Positions 10,360 through 23,600 of a stretch of DNA of 64,000 nt are shown piece after piece; the first letter of the stretch is position 1; each line of letters begins with the position of its first letter. The DNA lies in contig NC_089582.1 in the NCBI RefSeq assembly GCF_019320115.1, positions 124,273,259 through 124,337,258 on the forward strand, written 5' to 3'. The DNA is from Miscanthus floridulus (taxonomy: Eukaryota > Streptophyta > Magnoliopsida > Poales > Poaceae). The notes beneath the pieces are model-generated. The model was not told the origin of the DNA, did no database searches, and saw nothing but the letters and a program-made list of their open reading frames with translations. The position numbers and the translations under genes are program-made.

Positions 10360-13300
10360 ACAGCTTGCTGCTTTTTTTAGCCTTTTCTTTGGAAGACCCC
10401 TGCATAGGAAAAGTTACATTAGTTAACTAAGTTATTGAAGTTGTACATGTATCTAAAAAGTAATTTAGTTACATAGTTTACCTTTTAGCCTCTATTATAG
10501 CTATATCTTTTGGATTCCCATTCTTGCAAGTGTACCAGTAATGCCCTAACTCATGGCAGATAGGGCACTCATGTTTCTTTGCCCTCTTCTTGCTGCTACC
10601 TCCCTCAAGTAATGATTTCATCCTATTCTTCCTTCTACCTCCTGTGGACCTAAGACAGGGAGGGTGCATGAAAAAGCCATGAGTAGCTTTGGGCCACATG
10701 CTCTTGTCAGGAATATAAGGGATGGAACCCTCATATGTAGCTCTAAATTTGTTGACAGAGAAGTAATCATCCACATGGTCTTCTAGTTTTTCACTAGGAA
10801 TTAAAATAATGTAGGCTATTGCATGCTTGCATGGGATTTCTGACCCCTGCCAAACCCTATAGGAATAGGTTCTGTCAGATAGGCTGACCACAAACTTGAA
10901 GCCACTACCTCCCTTAGCACACAGTTCTGCCACACCATCAGGGGAGGCTGTGATCACTTCAATGTCCAGGTTATAACTATCTTTCCTTAGCTTCTGCAGG
11001 ATGTGAGGCAAAATCTTTTCTTCTAACTTCTTGGTTACCTTCTTTCTATGATTCCATTTGATCAAAATTTTCTATCTTATAGTGTCTAGCAAGTCATCTA
11101 GATGTTTTACCTTCTCAGGCTTGATCCAATTATTGAATGACTCAGCCAAATTATTAGTCACATAATCAACCTTTGACAATGTCCTGTACTGGCTCCTGGT
11201 CCAAAGTTTCTTGTGAGTTTCTTGCAGATACTTCATTGCCTCAGGTTTGGCTGCAGCCACTGCTTGATAGTGCTTCTCAAACATGTAAGGGCTCCATGAA
11301 TATGAAGAAGCCCATAAGTGATCATCAAATACCTTCCCATTGTACCTCTTCTTGAAATTTTGTACTAAGTAATACATACACTCTCTATGTTTAGCATTTG
11401 GAAAAACTTCACTAACCCCATTCATGACTGCCTAGCCACAATCTGTGTAGAATGTCAGGCCCTCTGGGGTGCCTATTGCTTCCTTCAACCTCTCCATGAA
11501 CCACACCCAATTCTCATTGGTTTCTGAGTCAATTACACCAATAGCTACTGGATACATCCAGTTGTGCCCATCTACTGCACAAGCAATGCACAACTGTCCC
11601 CTAAACCTTCCTGTTAAAAATATGCTATCTACTACAAGATATGGCCTACAGCCTCTAAGAAATGCATCAACACATGGTTTCAGTGCAAAGAATAGCCTAT
11701 TGAACCTGATCTTATTGTTGATGGTGTGATTATCAATGACAAGAAATGATCCAGGACTTGATTCTTCTAACTGGGCCTTAAGCCTATATAGGCTATCAAA
11801 ACTTTTGCCTCAAGGCCCATAAATCTTATCCATGGCAAGATTTTTACCTTTATACACTCTCTTGTAGGGCACCACAATTTTGTGTGCATCCTTCAATTTT
11901 CTTTGTAGTTCTGTTGCACCTAGAGTCCCATCTTCCTTTAGCCAATCAATCACCTGACTGCACATCTAGAACTATGTTACCCCTACATATATTCCTTGCC
12001 TCCTAGTGCTCTAACACTCATGAGGGTAGTAGTTCCTTTTTACCTGCAAAACAATCAAGTAATACACTTATTATAAGCCACACAATGCAAGAAAAATATG
12101 GAGCAGTCAATGAAAACAATATACTAACACATTACCTTAATAGTGTGCCCATCCCTAAGAGTTGAGGCATGAAGTCTCCACCTGCAGCCCTCACTCTGCT
12201 GTGAGCAGTTCACCCTATACCTCCCTCTATCACTCTTCTCAATGTCATAGTTGAACTCATGTTTAACAACATGAGCAGCTAAAGCAATCTTAAAAGTATC
12301 CATGTCTGAATACACTGTTCCTACTAACATAGGAGGGCCCTTCTTGTCATAATCAACATCAGGCATATGTTCAGGCTCCCTATCTTTAACCATATCATCT
12401 ATATCTTCTATTTCATCATCAGAGTCTGTCTCAGAGGATTCATCAGCACCAGAACTCTCACCTTTCCATTCTTTACTCCCACCTTGGCTCTGAGGATTGG
12501 GAGGAGGTGGGGGTATTGGGGACCAATGTCAATATACAACCCTTCCTCATCAACACCCACATGCTTATTCATTGGGTTTGGGTTAGCCATGTATTTAGGT
12601 TCAACAGACTGAGTGTGTGTGGCATGGCTTGGTTCTGCTAAGCTTGGACAAGCAATTGAAGGGGTGAATGGGGATTCAACAGAGTTCACAGTGCTACCAG
12701 AATCCCAATCAGGAATCACAGAGGGCTCACTCCTTGGGCTATGATATGCAACAGTCAACAAGCAACATTTGGAAGCCTTATGTTTTGCAAACATTACAAT
12801 CAAATCTTGGTCAGTGCAGACTTGGATGTTCACTTTACTATCTATGCAGAAATAAATCAATCTCACTATGTCACCGTAGTTATGAGGATACTTATCGACA
12901 ACTTTAGTAACCAGGCCTGTGAAGTTAGTGCGGTCATCATCAACGACTTTGTTCAACGAAAACCACCGCGCACGAGAATTGGGAGCAACAATCCGGATTT
13001 CTAAGTTGTAGCTACTTTATGCGTCCATCCTACAGATGAACAAGGAGCACGCAATCAACACTACAAACACGGGGCACAAACGCATGGCACTAAATACCAA
13101 TCAACACTACGAACACGATGCACCACGAAACCAAGGGGGAAAGTAGTGAACTCAACCGTCCGAAAGCCAATCCGGTCGCTCGCCTATGCCCTTGTTCCTC
13201 GCCATGCCACGCCTATCCTCTAGATCCACGATCGAATCCATGCTCCACTACCCCATGCGCAGCCATAAGCATGGGGCATTCGTCGTCTTCTCTTTCAGCC

Positions 13301-13520
13301 GTCGCTACAGCCGTCGTCGTCGGATCCGCCGCCACTAGGGTTAGGGAACTGAGGGAGTCGAGAGAGAAGAGAGAGTGAGAGACTGACGGAGATGTCGGTC
13401 AATATCGATCAACACAGCCAGCACATATGCTCGTGACTGAAAGGGCAACATGAACATTTTTCCTGTCCGGGCCCACATGTAAGAGCTGCCAAGCGGTTAA
13501 AACCAAACAGAATGGAGATG

Positions 13521-13639
13521 GAACGGTGTGTTAGACAAAAAAAAAAAGTTTAGTGTCATGACACTAGAATTCATGTGAATTTTTTAATGGTACGTAGGAA
13601 TAGAGCATCTTTCGTAATGGCACGCTGGGGAAAAGGCTC
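13521..13639 (-). repeat. MULE right terminal inverted repeat
   Basis: About 119 bp; the inverted partner of 364-476, ending GGCTC at 13639. It is followed by the 9-bp duplication TATTCCAAA (13640-13648). Confidence 0.88.
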
Positions 13640-13647
13640 TATTCCAA

Positions 13648-13655
13648 AAACCCTA
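13648..13655 (+). promoter_or_regulatory. Telo-box of RPL15
   Basis: AAACCCTA, overlapping the last base of the MULE target duplication, lies 140 bp upstream of the RPL15 ATG. Telo-boxes near the transcription start are a known feature of plant ribosomal-protein genes and act together with site II motifs. Confidence 0.7.
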
Positions 13656-13795
13656 GCCCCATCTGACGGCCACGAGAACTCCATCGCCTCGGTGTAAGGT
13701 CCCTCCTACGCCGCCGCCACCCAGACCCCAGGCTCCTCTCCGCACGCTCCACCTTCCCTGCCCCGCCGCCGCCGTCGCACGCAGCCGCATCCGCC

Positions 13796-15411
<1,616 letters not shown>

Positions 15412-17742
15412 GCACATACATCTTTATGCTCTGCTACTGTGGAACCCGCCCCATGCAGGCCATATTATTTGGTATTTTTGTTGCATTGTTAAATTTTGCT
15501 ACATGTGTTCGGTGCTTCTTGAACTCTGTTATCAGTGTAACATGGAGCAAGTGCTGTGAACTATATTTGTGGTTATCCTGTGTTATCAGTCGATGAAAAT
15601 GATGGTTTAGTAATGTATTGCTGTGTATTTGGTCTGGCACGATTTAGTGTTGCGGCGGTGGTTGATTATTATTTGTTGCTGGTTGATGTAGATTGCCCTG
15701 AACCTTGATATGCCTATTTTTTTTTATAAGGGTGTTCATATATTAAATTAGCAACACATTACAGAAATGGAACAAAATGCCTCCCACTCAACGTTCTGGA
15801 GTGCTTGTATGGTAGCACAGGTTGCGTATGGTTCCTGATTTGCACTCAAATTTACAAGCTTGGTATTTCAGTTTGACGAGCATGCTTCGCCACTCTATGA
15901 GCTATTGTATAGAGATGTCATGGGTTCTTACAAAATTCAGAATCTTGAGCTGCAGAATTGGAATTGGAAATAAGATATGCCCTTTGTTGCTTGCGAAACT
16001 TTCTGACATCGTTTTTTTGGTTAGCTTATGACTGTTGCTCTTCTGGTTCCGTGATTTTGCTCTAGCACGCGCTGGCGTTTACTTTGAAAGTGAGGTATTG
16101 TAATTCCGTTGAGATAACCATGGTTGAGTATCATCTTATAATTTGGAACCGATGCAACCATCTTATAATTTGGAACGGACAAAGGAGTACCCGTCATTGA
16201 TAGCTGAGGCGACCTCTGCGTCGTGAGGCGGCCACACTGCAGCCGACTTGCACAGGCGGCAGCGCAGCATCATGCCGCTACGGTGGCAAAATGACCTCCA
16301 TCTCATAGGCATTTATCCAACAAATCCTAGCTAGCCTGAAGTCCTGAACACAAGTTTCTGCAATCTCTGTCAACGGATAGGAAAGTTTATTCCCATTTTC
16401 TGAGAGATCAAACACTTTTAACTTTGACAAAATGTATATAAAAAGTTATTAATATATTTATGGTGCGTAATAAGTAACATTAGATTAATTATTGAATATG
16501 TTTTCATAATAAACTTATTTAGAGATACAAATGTTGCTAATATTTTTTTTATATAAATCTAATCAAAATTAAAAAAAGTTTGACCGGCAGGAATCCTAAA
16601 ACGACACTTATTTTTGAAAGGGAGGAAGTAGATGCAAAGATTGAGTAAGGGGCGTGCACACGCTATCCATATGCCATCAAATGTAACAGATATTCATAGT
16701 TATGCTACTAGACGGATGCATGGGTCTCCTCGGCCTGCTCCTTCGCCTATCCATCCCGTTTGTGCTCTAGAGGTGTAAAAGAAGAGACATAAAAGGTTTA
16801 ATAGTTCGCTTATTGATTTTAGTCAGGGCTTATCAGCCAGCCAATAATATTTTTCTCTCACAACAAACCAGCACCAGCCGGGCTTATCAGCCTAGAAACT
16901 GACCAGCGAACAGGCTCAATGGAGAAAAAGTGTTAGTTCAGCCTATCTTTAGCAGAGTTTTAAAGGGTTTTAGCTTATTGCTATATATTGCCACGAGAAG
17001 CTGAAATTGGTGAAAGCCCTAAAAATGACTTTGTCGGCTTCTAATTCATTTGAGGGAGAGAGAAAGAAAAGGAGTTCATGTGAACAATATTGTAAATAGC
17101 GTGTAGCGTAGGTAAAGTCAAAGTGGACCTTGTTTTTGTTTGGAACAGTAGCATATCTGAGAAACAAGTGCAAATGTAAATTTCAAAACAGTAAATGAAC
17201 CGCGTGAAGACGTTGCTCGGGAGAAGCCTGGGGGAGCATATGTTTTCAGTATGTGTGGAGCTACCTAGGATGTATTACCAAATCTGCACATTAGAAACTT
17301 TTTTGCTAGCAAAACATCTAGTAACATGTCAATATTTATATCTTACTAAAAAGATGTAAATTGAAGCTGCTCTTAGTTAGAGCATACTCCCTCCGCGCCG
17401 TAAAGAGTGTTATTCTCAATGTATAAAAAATCTAAACATTTTTAACTTTGACCAATATATATAAGAGATTGTTAAAAAAATAGAATCAAACTTCTTAAAA
17501 AAATTCCAAGATTCGCTTTATCATTGAGACCAGGTGCTCTGATACAAATCCCAATTATTAAAAATATACTTACGACTAAACGTCAAAACTAAGTAACCTC
17601 AAACTAGTATCCATGTATTCCAAATTATAAGTCGTTTGCTAAAAAAAATTAGAATGACTTACAATTTAAAATAAAGTGAGTACTTTATATTTAAATATAT
17701 GATGTTTAGAATAAACCAACCTGTTCGTCAATAAGTTTACTT
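15412..17742. other. RPL15 3'UTR and intergenic region with MITE remnants
   Basis: The 3'UTR probably runs to about 15.6 kb. Further on are AT-rich stretches with Stowaway-like ends: GGGAGGAAGTA near 16.62 kb and ACTCCCTCCGCGCCG from about 17.387 kb. A T-rich block follows 15.72 kb. No gene is recognised; short open frames here lack any family signature. Confidence 0.5.
16800..16915. mobile_element. Small MITE with TTCGCT-type ends
   Basis: An AT-rich patch holding GGGCTTATCAGCC repeats and TTTTTCTCTCACAACAAACCAG, ending GACCAGCGAACAGGCT. It resembles the abundant grass MITEs seen again at 34.9, 40.9 and 44.7 kb. The left end is not precise and no target duplication was resolved. Confidence 0.45.
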
Positions 17743-17751
17743 TTTAACTAA
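17743..17751. repeat. Target site duplication, left (Pack-MULE)
   Basis: TTTAACTAA at 17743-17751 is repeated exactly at 19317-19325, giving a 9-bp duplication of Mutator type. Confidence 0.8.
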
Positions 17752-18133
17752 AGAAAATTGATTTTATAGCACCGAAAGAACTCAACTTCTGTAAAATACC
17801 ATTGAAAGACATTCGTCACGTAAAATACCACTGAAAGACACACCGTTACCTCTATCTAGCATTCTGTCATGGTGGGATAGCAACATCGTGAAATCCATCT
17901 CCAAACACCTGAAAGATGCTGGGTCCTGGTCCTCTCCTGTTCGATGTGGAGCGCCAGCACCAGCTCATGCTCCTCTTCGCTGCCGACGGCGGATGCTAGG
18001 CGGAATTCCAAAGTTATTGCCGGGTCGCACGAGGTGGCCGTCGAGGAGTGCGGTAAGCTGGCTACAAGCGAGACAAGGTGTGGCGTGCGGAGTGGCAGCG
18101 AAGCGACAGCAACAACCTAGCTCGTCGGCCGAC

Positions 18134-18372
18134 ATGGGTAAGGATGGACCTCCGGAGGAGGCGACCAAGGCCAAGAATTCGGCGTCGGTGTTCATGCATG
18201 CGGACCCGGTGCTCATGGTGCTGGCCTGGTGGGCGCAATAGGCAACGGCATGTCCACGTCCGTGATGCTACCGCATCTTCAACTTCCTCTCCTCTCCTGC
18301 TTCTCAACTACCAGAACACACGGAATCTCGTCTTCTCGACACTCGACAACTGGGTCATGGCGTTCCTAGGTG
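18134..18372 (+). pseudogene. Captured ABCB (MDR-type) transporter 5' fragment, left arm
   Basis: From ATG 18134 it reads MGKDGPPEEATKAKN, then SVFMHAD and VLMVL. After a one-base loss near 18227 it continues GLVGAIGNGMSTSVML, and in another frame NTRNLVF...NWVMAFLGE. Plant ABCB/MDR proteins start with a charged tail, SVFMHADAxDxxLMVLG and GAIGDGxSTPxML, and have NARNLVFLALANWVMAFLE in the first membrane domain. So this is the first part of such a gene with frameshifts and a deletion, joined to unrelated DNA after the MAFLGE segment. It cannot make a transporter. Confidence 0.75.
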
Positions 18373-18812
18373 AGCCGCCGGCGCTGCACACGCATGCACC
18401 CGTGCCAATGCCACCGCCGACGTTTTGCTTGTGCACGCATGTTGGGGGCACGACGGAGCGGCATGCACCGTGCTGATAATTGTGGTCCACGAGTGTGGTC
18501 GGCCTCGCGCTCGAGGCGGCCCATGCGGTGGCGTCGTCCTTGGGCTAGGGGTGCACGCAGGGGGTAGCTTCGCTGCCAGCCGCGGCGCATCACTCGTTCA
18601 GGTGCAGCTGGTGTCCGTTCTCGGCATGCACCACATGCAGAGCTCGCACCCGTGGCGATGAGCCTAGCGCGTCATTGCCATGGTCCAGGTCCGACACTCC
18701 ACCTCCGTGACGTTCTATTCTGTTCCGTGGTTGTTCTCTGCGGTGCGTGAGTCTATCTCGGAGCTCCTGTGTCCTGTAGGATAGCTTCGACTCCCTCGAG
18801 AACGCAAGAGCT

Positions 18813-18929
18813 CGCAAGAACCATGAGCACCACATCCGTGATGTCCACGAACACCGACACAAACGACTGCAGCGCCGACGCCAAATTCTTGCCCTTGGCC
18901 GCCTCCTCCGGAGGTCCGTCCTTACCCAT
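18813..18929 (-). pseudogene. Captured ABCB transporter 5' fragment, right arm
   Basis: On the minus strand from ATG at 18929-18927 it reads MGKDGPPEEAAKGKN, a short spacer, then SVFVDITDVVLMVLA, where homology to the ABCB start stops. It is the inverted counterpart of the left-arm fragment but keeps a segment (ALQSFV) missing there, so the arms have diverged or been copied from slightly different sources. Confidence 0.7.
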
Positions 18930-19325
18930 GTCGGCCGCGCGAGGTTGTCGCTGTCGTTACCACTCCGCACTCACCCGCACCGTGTCTCGCTTGTAACCAG
19001 CTTGCCGCGCTCCTCGACGACCACCTCGTGCGACCCTGCGACAACTTTGGAATTCTGCTTGAGCATCCGCCGTCGGCGGCGAGGAGGAGCATGAGCTGGT
19101 GCTTTGGCGCTCCACATCGAACCGAGGACCAGGAGTAGGACCCAATGTTTGTTTCTATCAGGCGTTTGGAGGTGGATTTCACGACGTTGCCGTGCCGCTG
19201 TGACAGAATGCTAGATAGAGGTAACGGTGCTAACTTTCAGTGGTATTTTACGTGACGAACGTCTTTCAATGGTATTTTACGAAAGTGGAGTTCTTTGCTA
19301 CAGAACTAATTTTCTCTTTAACTAA

Positions 19326-19973
19326 TTAGCTTGTGCTTGTACATTTTAAAATAGAGCCGCCATAACTATTGTCATTCTATAGGGCCACAGTAATTGAGCC
19401 AATCATCGTAAACCAAAGGATATAATAATGAACAATAACATGAATAAAATAAACTGCACCCACGCAAAATCATCCATCCATGAGAATAGTCAAACACCAA
19501 ATAGGCGGGCGAAAGCACGCCTGATCACATGCCATCCCCATCCCAGTCCCAATCCCGGACGGAAACAGGTGGCCAAGTCAATCAATGCACGCACGTCTCT
19601 CGGCCACCCATCTGTGATTCCTTTCACCTATCCCATTCCGGCTCCCGAGTCCCGCAGCCACAGACGCTTCCAGAAACGAGCATCGGCTCTCCGCCGGGCC
19701 CACGTGGAGGCGAGTGAGCGAGAGGCGGCGCGGCGCAACGTCACGACCGGGAATGGGATTCCCAAATCCCTCCCGCGTTTCTCTCGCCTCCGCCATTGAC
19801 TCGACGCCGCCAACCAGAATCCAACCAGGAGCAGAGCGCCCCAAACCAAACCCAACTCATTTTCAGCTCGGACAACGGGCGGCCTCGTAGCAGAGTCCCA
19901 GTCCTCTCGCTTTCTCACCGCGATTCGCCTCGCTTCCATCCGATTCGCTTCGGGAGCCAGAGGGAGAGGAGAG
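19326..19973 (+). promoter_or_regulatory. Upstream region and first 5'UTR exon of the RhoGAP gene
   Basis: AT-rich sequence to about 19.5 kb, then a GC-rich, CpG-rich, pyrimidine-rich leader. A good donor (GAGAG then GTAAGG at 19974) and the acceptor TTGTGCAG ending at 20631 suggest a 5'UTR intron of about 660 bp. No clear TATA box was found. Confidence 0.5.
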
Positions 19974-20335
19974 GTAAGGTAATCGGCTAATCGCCCCGCG
20001 CGTGCTTCCTTCCTCTTCGGTCGGCTCCAGCTCGCCGTTCATTCCCGCTCCGCCCGCTGATTTGCCGGATCGGGCCGTGGTTCGTTCGATCCCGCGTCTC
20101 TCTCTGTCGCTTTGGTTTGGTTTGGATCTTCGCCTGCCCGAACTTCTGTCGGCGTCGAGTGCGTGATTTTTTTCCTCGATTAGGGTTTTAATTTGTCACT
20201 AGCTCGAGCTGTTGATCTACTTGGGCTGGTTGGTTTAGCGTGGTTTGGTTTGGAGTTGGCTTGTGTTTGGGTTTGTGATTAGGAGCTGGGTTGGTTTTGA
20301 GCTCGTTTGGGTTTATGAGTAATATAACCGTGCGT

Positions 20336-20490
20336 TTCAGCTTTTCATTTGTTGTTTACGCCTTCAGGATGTCTATTTATGCTAGATGTTGTACGGAGTT
20401 ATTAATCCATGTGGTTCAGGTTTTCATTTGTTGTTTACGCCTTCAGGGTGTCTATTTATGCTAGATGTTTGCGGAGTTATTAATCCATGA
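20336..20490 (+). repeat. Tandem duplication (about 79 bp x 2) in the 5'UTR intron
   Basis: Two adjacent near-identical copies of a unit beginning TTCAG-TTTTCATTTG and ending GTTATTAATCCATG (about 20336-20411 and 20415-20490) lie in the predicted leader intron of the RhoGAP gene. Confidence 0.85.
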
Positions 20491-20637
20491 TAGGACACTC
20501 AATTGAGTGGTGGCTGCGTTACGGGAGTGGTTCTGATTTTCCCTTGTGCTATACTGCTACGGAGTATACTCCATTTCGTGCTTCTACTACAGCTGTTTTA
20601 TGGCTCAGTGGACGTTCCTCATCTTGTGCAGGTAGTC

Positions 20638-23600
20638 ATGCCGTTGGCTGAGCCGCCCCAGTGGCGCCGCAAGGCCACAGATTTCTTCTCCACATCCAGT
20701 AAGTGTGACATCGTGTTGTTTGTTGTAAATCACTCGGTAATCATTTTCTGTACGAATATTCCTACTTCAGTGTAATCATTGCATCAAATTCCTTTGTCAT
20801 GATGATGTTGTGATTTACTAGTACCCCATAGCTTTTTGGCGCCGATAAAGATAAGAACTATCATGTCCTTCGGAGCTATTATCGAGTTACTAGTATAGTC
20901 CTGAGTGTGACTGCGCAGGTTGCTTGTATTTGTATCCTATTACCATTTTTTTTTATGTATGCTTTACCTGGAACTTTAACCTTACTGTACCGATTTAATG
21001 CAGGTGTCAAGCTGAAGCAGGCAGGGCAATCGGCTGGGGATAATATAGCTGATGTTGCTGGGAAGGTTGGGTCCGTGGTGAAGAGTCGGTGGGCTGTCTT
21101 CCAGGAGGCTAGGCAGCAGCAGCAGCAGCAACGTCCACCACATGAGACAGTGCAAGAGCGTATCATCACTGCTGCTGCCTCTACTGGTTTGCTTTTCAGG
21201 AAAGGCATTTCAGAGACAAAGGAGAAGGTTGCAGTGGGAAAGGTCAAAGTTGAAGAGGTATGTATGCGTTTCAACAGAAGTACTTTGACATGTTATTTGG
21301 TCAGTGTAGTTTCAACTGCTGTGGAGTTCTCTGTGTAATCTATTTGTTGCAATCATTTTGAATTATACCCAAAAAACAATTTAATGGAAAAAAGGCAAGA
21401 GTTCCTTGTTTCATTAGTTGTTCTGCAAATTTGTCTATTCTGCATTATTACCAACATAAAGATTAGTTGAATAGTGCACTAAATCGTTGCCAGGAAAAAG
21501 ATGGAGTAACAAGTAGTGCACCTTGGTTATTGGCATTTCCAGGTGTGAACATCATGGCAGAATCGTTGGTGTATTAAATAGCTATTTTAAATGTTTTCGG
21601 GGTAACATTAAAGCCTATTGAGAAATGTAATTTTCTCCGGGATATCAGAATTTGGACCTTGCATTCCTTTTGTGATGCCATTTGTTCATCATTCTTTATG
21701 GATAAACACTAGTGTCTTTAGAGAAACTCACCCTTTTCTGGTTTCATGTACTTGCAGGCTGCTAAAAAAACTGCAGATAAAAGTAAGAGTATCTTGAACA
21801 ATATTGAACGCTGGCAGAAGGTTTGTGATTTGGAATTCTGTTACCTAGTAACACAATTTGACCTTTTTCGTGTACAATGCTGATTCTCATTTCTGACTCT
21901 TTGCCCCAGGGAGTCGCAAGCACTGATGGTATGCTCACAATTCAATATCCAGGATTCATATCTATCATAGTTGACAAAGCATATCGCATATATATTTTCT
22001 TATAGCATCCAGGCAGTTATTTTTTCCTGTAGCAGCTTAAATTTCCTGTAGCATAGCGTTAGTTCTGGATTCATATGCCTTTAAGTTTTATGTTGATTAC
22101 ATTGCTATTCTTTGCCTGGCTTGTTTGACTTATTCTTCACTAATATTTTAGGTTAAGTTTATGTCTGTTCTGTCTATTTGTGGATTGTGACCTGTGAGAA
22201 ATGACCCTCTGATACAAAATCTAAATAGTTGTTCAAGCCATTGTACAGTAAGAGCAGCAATGAACAGCAAGAAATGATCCACTATTACATCATGATCTTG
22301 CAGTGTTTGGTGTTCCTATTGAAGCCACTGTACAACGAGAGCAATCTGGTAAAGCTGTGCCCTTGGTGCTAGTGAGATGTGCAGACTACCTGGTTATATC
22401 TGGTGAACTGGCTGAAAATTATACAGAAAGCTTCTCTCCATTTTAATTTTACTACTGTATGATTTCTGATCATTTTCTTCCCAGGTTTGAATAATGAGTA
22501 CTTATTCAAATCTGAAGGTGACAAAAAAGTTCTTCAGCAGTTAGTTTCCCTTTACAATGAAGGTATCACTGCCGCTCAATCATATTTAAGCTTAGCTTAG
22601 CTATCATTTGTTACCATGCCCCTGATTTTTTTTTTTTCATATTTTGCAGACTCTGGCGCATCTTTACCTGAAGGTGTAAATCCTATTGATGTAGGTGCAC
22701 TGGTGAAGTGCTACCTTGCCAGTATCCCTGAGCCGCTTACTACATTTTCACTTTATGATGAGCTTCGAGCTGCGAGGGTTAGCATTCCTGATCTTAGGAA
22801 CATATTGAAGAAGCTTCCAAATGTGAACTACATGACACTAGAGTTTGTTACAGCATTGCTGCTTCGAGTCAGCCGTAAATCATCACTTAACAAGGTAGAT
22901 CTGATCCCTAATTTTTGTTACTCTTCTCAATGATGCATTTGCAAGTTGTTATTCCTTTTCTTTGTTCTGTTTTTGGATAATAGTATTGGAACTAAAAATA
23001 ATAAATCTGAACTGAATATACGATACAGATTATTAGCAGGGTCATTGTGACTGTTTTTGGATGTCACCTTTTAACATTCAGATTCAGTACATATTTGGAG
23101 CCACTTAATATGGAACTATATGCCCCTGACATTTTGTGACCGGAAGGTCCCGGGTTCGAGTCGCGGCCTCCTCGCATTGCACAGGCGAGGGTAAGGCTTG
23201 CCACTGACACCCTTCCCCAGACCCCGCACAGAGTGGGAGCTCTCTGCACTGGGTACGCCCTTTTTTTGCACATTTTTCTCTTTAGCTTTGACAGGCTGAC
23301 AAATGTTAGGAAATGGCAATTTCACCTAACATGGCTTGACTGACAGTTTGGGTTTCTGAAAGACTTTTGTAACAAACCCAGTAACAGATACATCCTGTTT
23401 TGAATAATATAATGCAATGCTAGAAATCAGTAAAACTGTCTATAACATCTTCAGGGGTAACATGGACTGAACACTTAATCCATATACCACCCAGTGGAAG
23501 ATGCAACACCTATCTATTTGGTTTGAACCCTAGTGGTTTCTGCAAAATAAGCCCAATTATCAATAAAGGGTTGGGATATACCTAGAGATCTTTGTTTGGA

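Larger units (their letters stand above)
1650..13028 (-). pseudogene. mudrA-like MULE transposase, decayed and split by an LTR element
   Basis: Read on the minus strand from about 13028. An N-terminal PB1/MuDR-type domain (about 12.96-12.75 kb) and an acidic linker are followed, after a frameshift in a homopolymer near 12.51 kb, by the MuDR DNA-binding region (to 12136). An intron ends at a TTTTGCAG acceptor near 12.04 kb. The DDE core follows: D in VVDSIF (11627-11629), D in TDCG (11441-11443) and E in NLAESFNNW (11141-11143), a spacing normal for MULEs. A SWIM finger follows, but its first two cysteines read Y-S-Y (near 10.86 kb) before PCKHA. Next is a CCHC knuckle (CPICHELGHYWYTC, about 10.54 kb). 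After an intron the LTR insertion interrupts, and basic C-terminal exons resume at 2161-1976 and about 1.85-1.65 kb. At least five in-frame stops (e.g. near 12011, 11966, 11432) show it is dead. Confidence 0.85.
364..13639. mobile_element. Autonomous-type Mutator-like element (MULE), decayed, with nested LTR elements
   Basis: The element is bounded by similar inverted ends beginning GAGCCTTTTCC (left 364-476, right 13521-13639 inverted) and by a 9-bp target duplication with one mismatch. Inside are a minus-strand mudrA-like transposase gene running inward from the right end and a plus-strand gene running inward from the left end. Their 3' ends converge at about 1.25-1.65 kb. The layout resembles maize MuDR (mudrA/mudrB convergent between TIRs). 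An 8.2-kb LTR element at 2162-10359 is inserted in the transposase 3' part, so the MULE itself is about 5.1 kb. Both of its genes have stop codons, so this copy is not autonomous now. Confidence 0.9.
17752..19316. mobile_element. Long-TIR MULE/Pack-MULE carrying ABCB transporter gene fragments
   Basis: The two ends are inverted copies over roughly 480-500 bp (left about 17752-18225, right about 18820-19316). Outer parts contain repeated GTAAAATACCA-TGAAAGAC phrases; inner parts are GC-rich gene-like sequence. It is flanked by an exact 9-bp duplication. Both arms contain the start of an ABC transporter B (MDR/P-glycoprotein-type) coding region. The centre (about 18.4-18.8 kb) is GC-rich with no recognised family. 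No transposase is present, so it is non-autonomous. A transcript across it would fold into a long hairpin. Confidence 0.8.

Noticed and set aside
18078..18970. Arg-rich frames in the Pack-MULE as host genes
   Set aside because: They are frames within captured and inverted GC-rich DNA; the recognisable part is only the ABCB start, broken by frameshifts.
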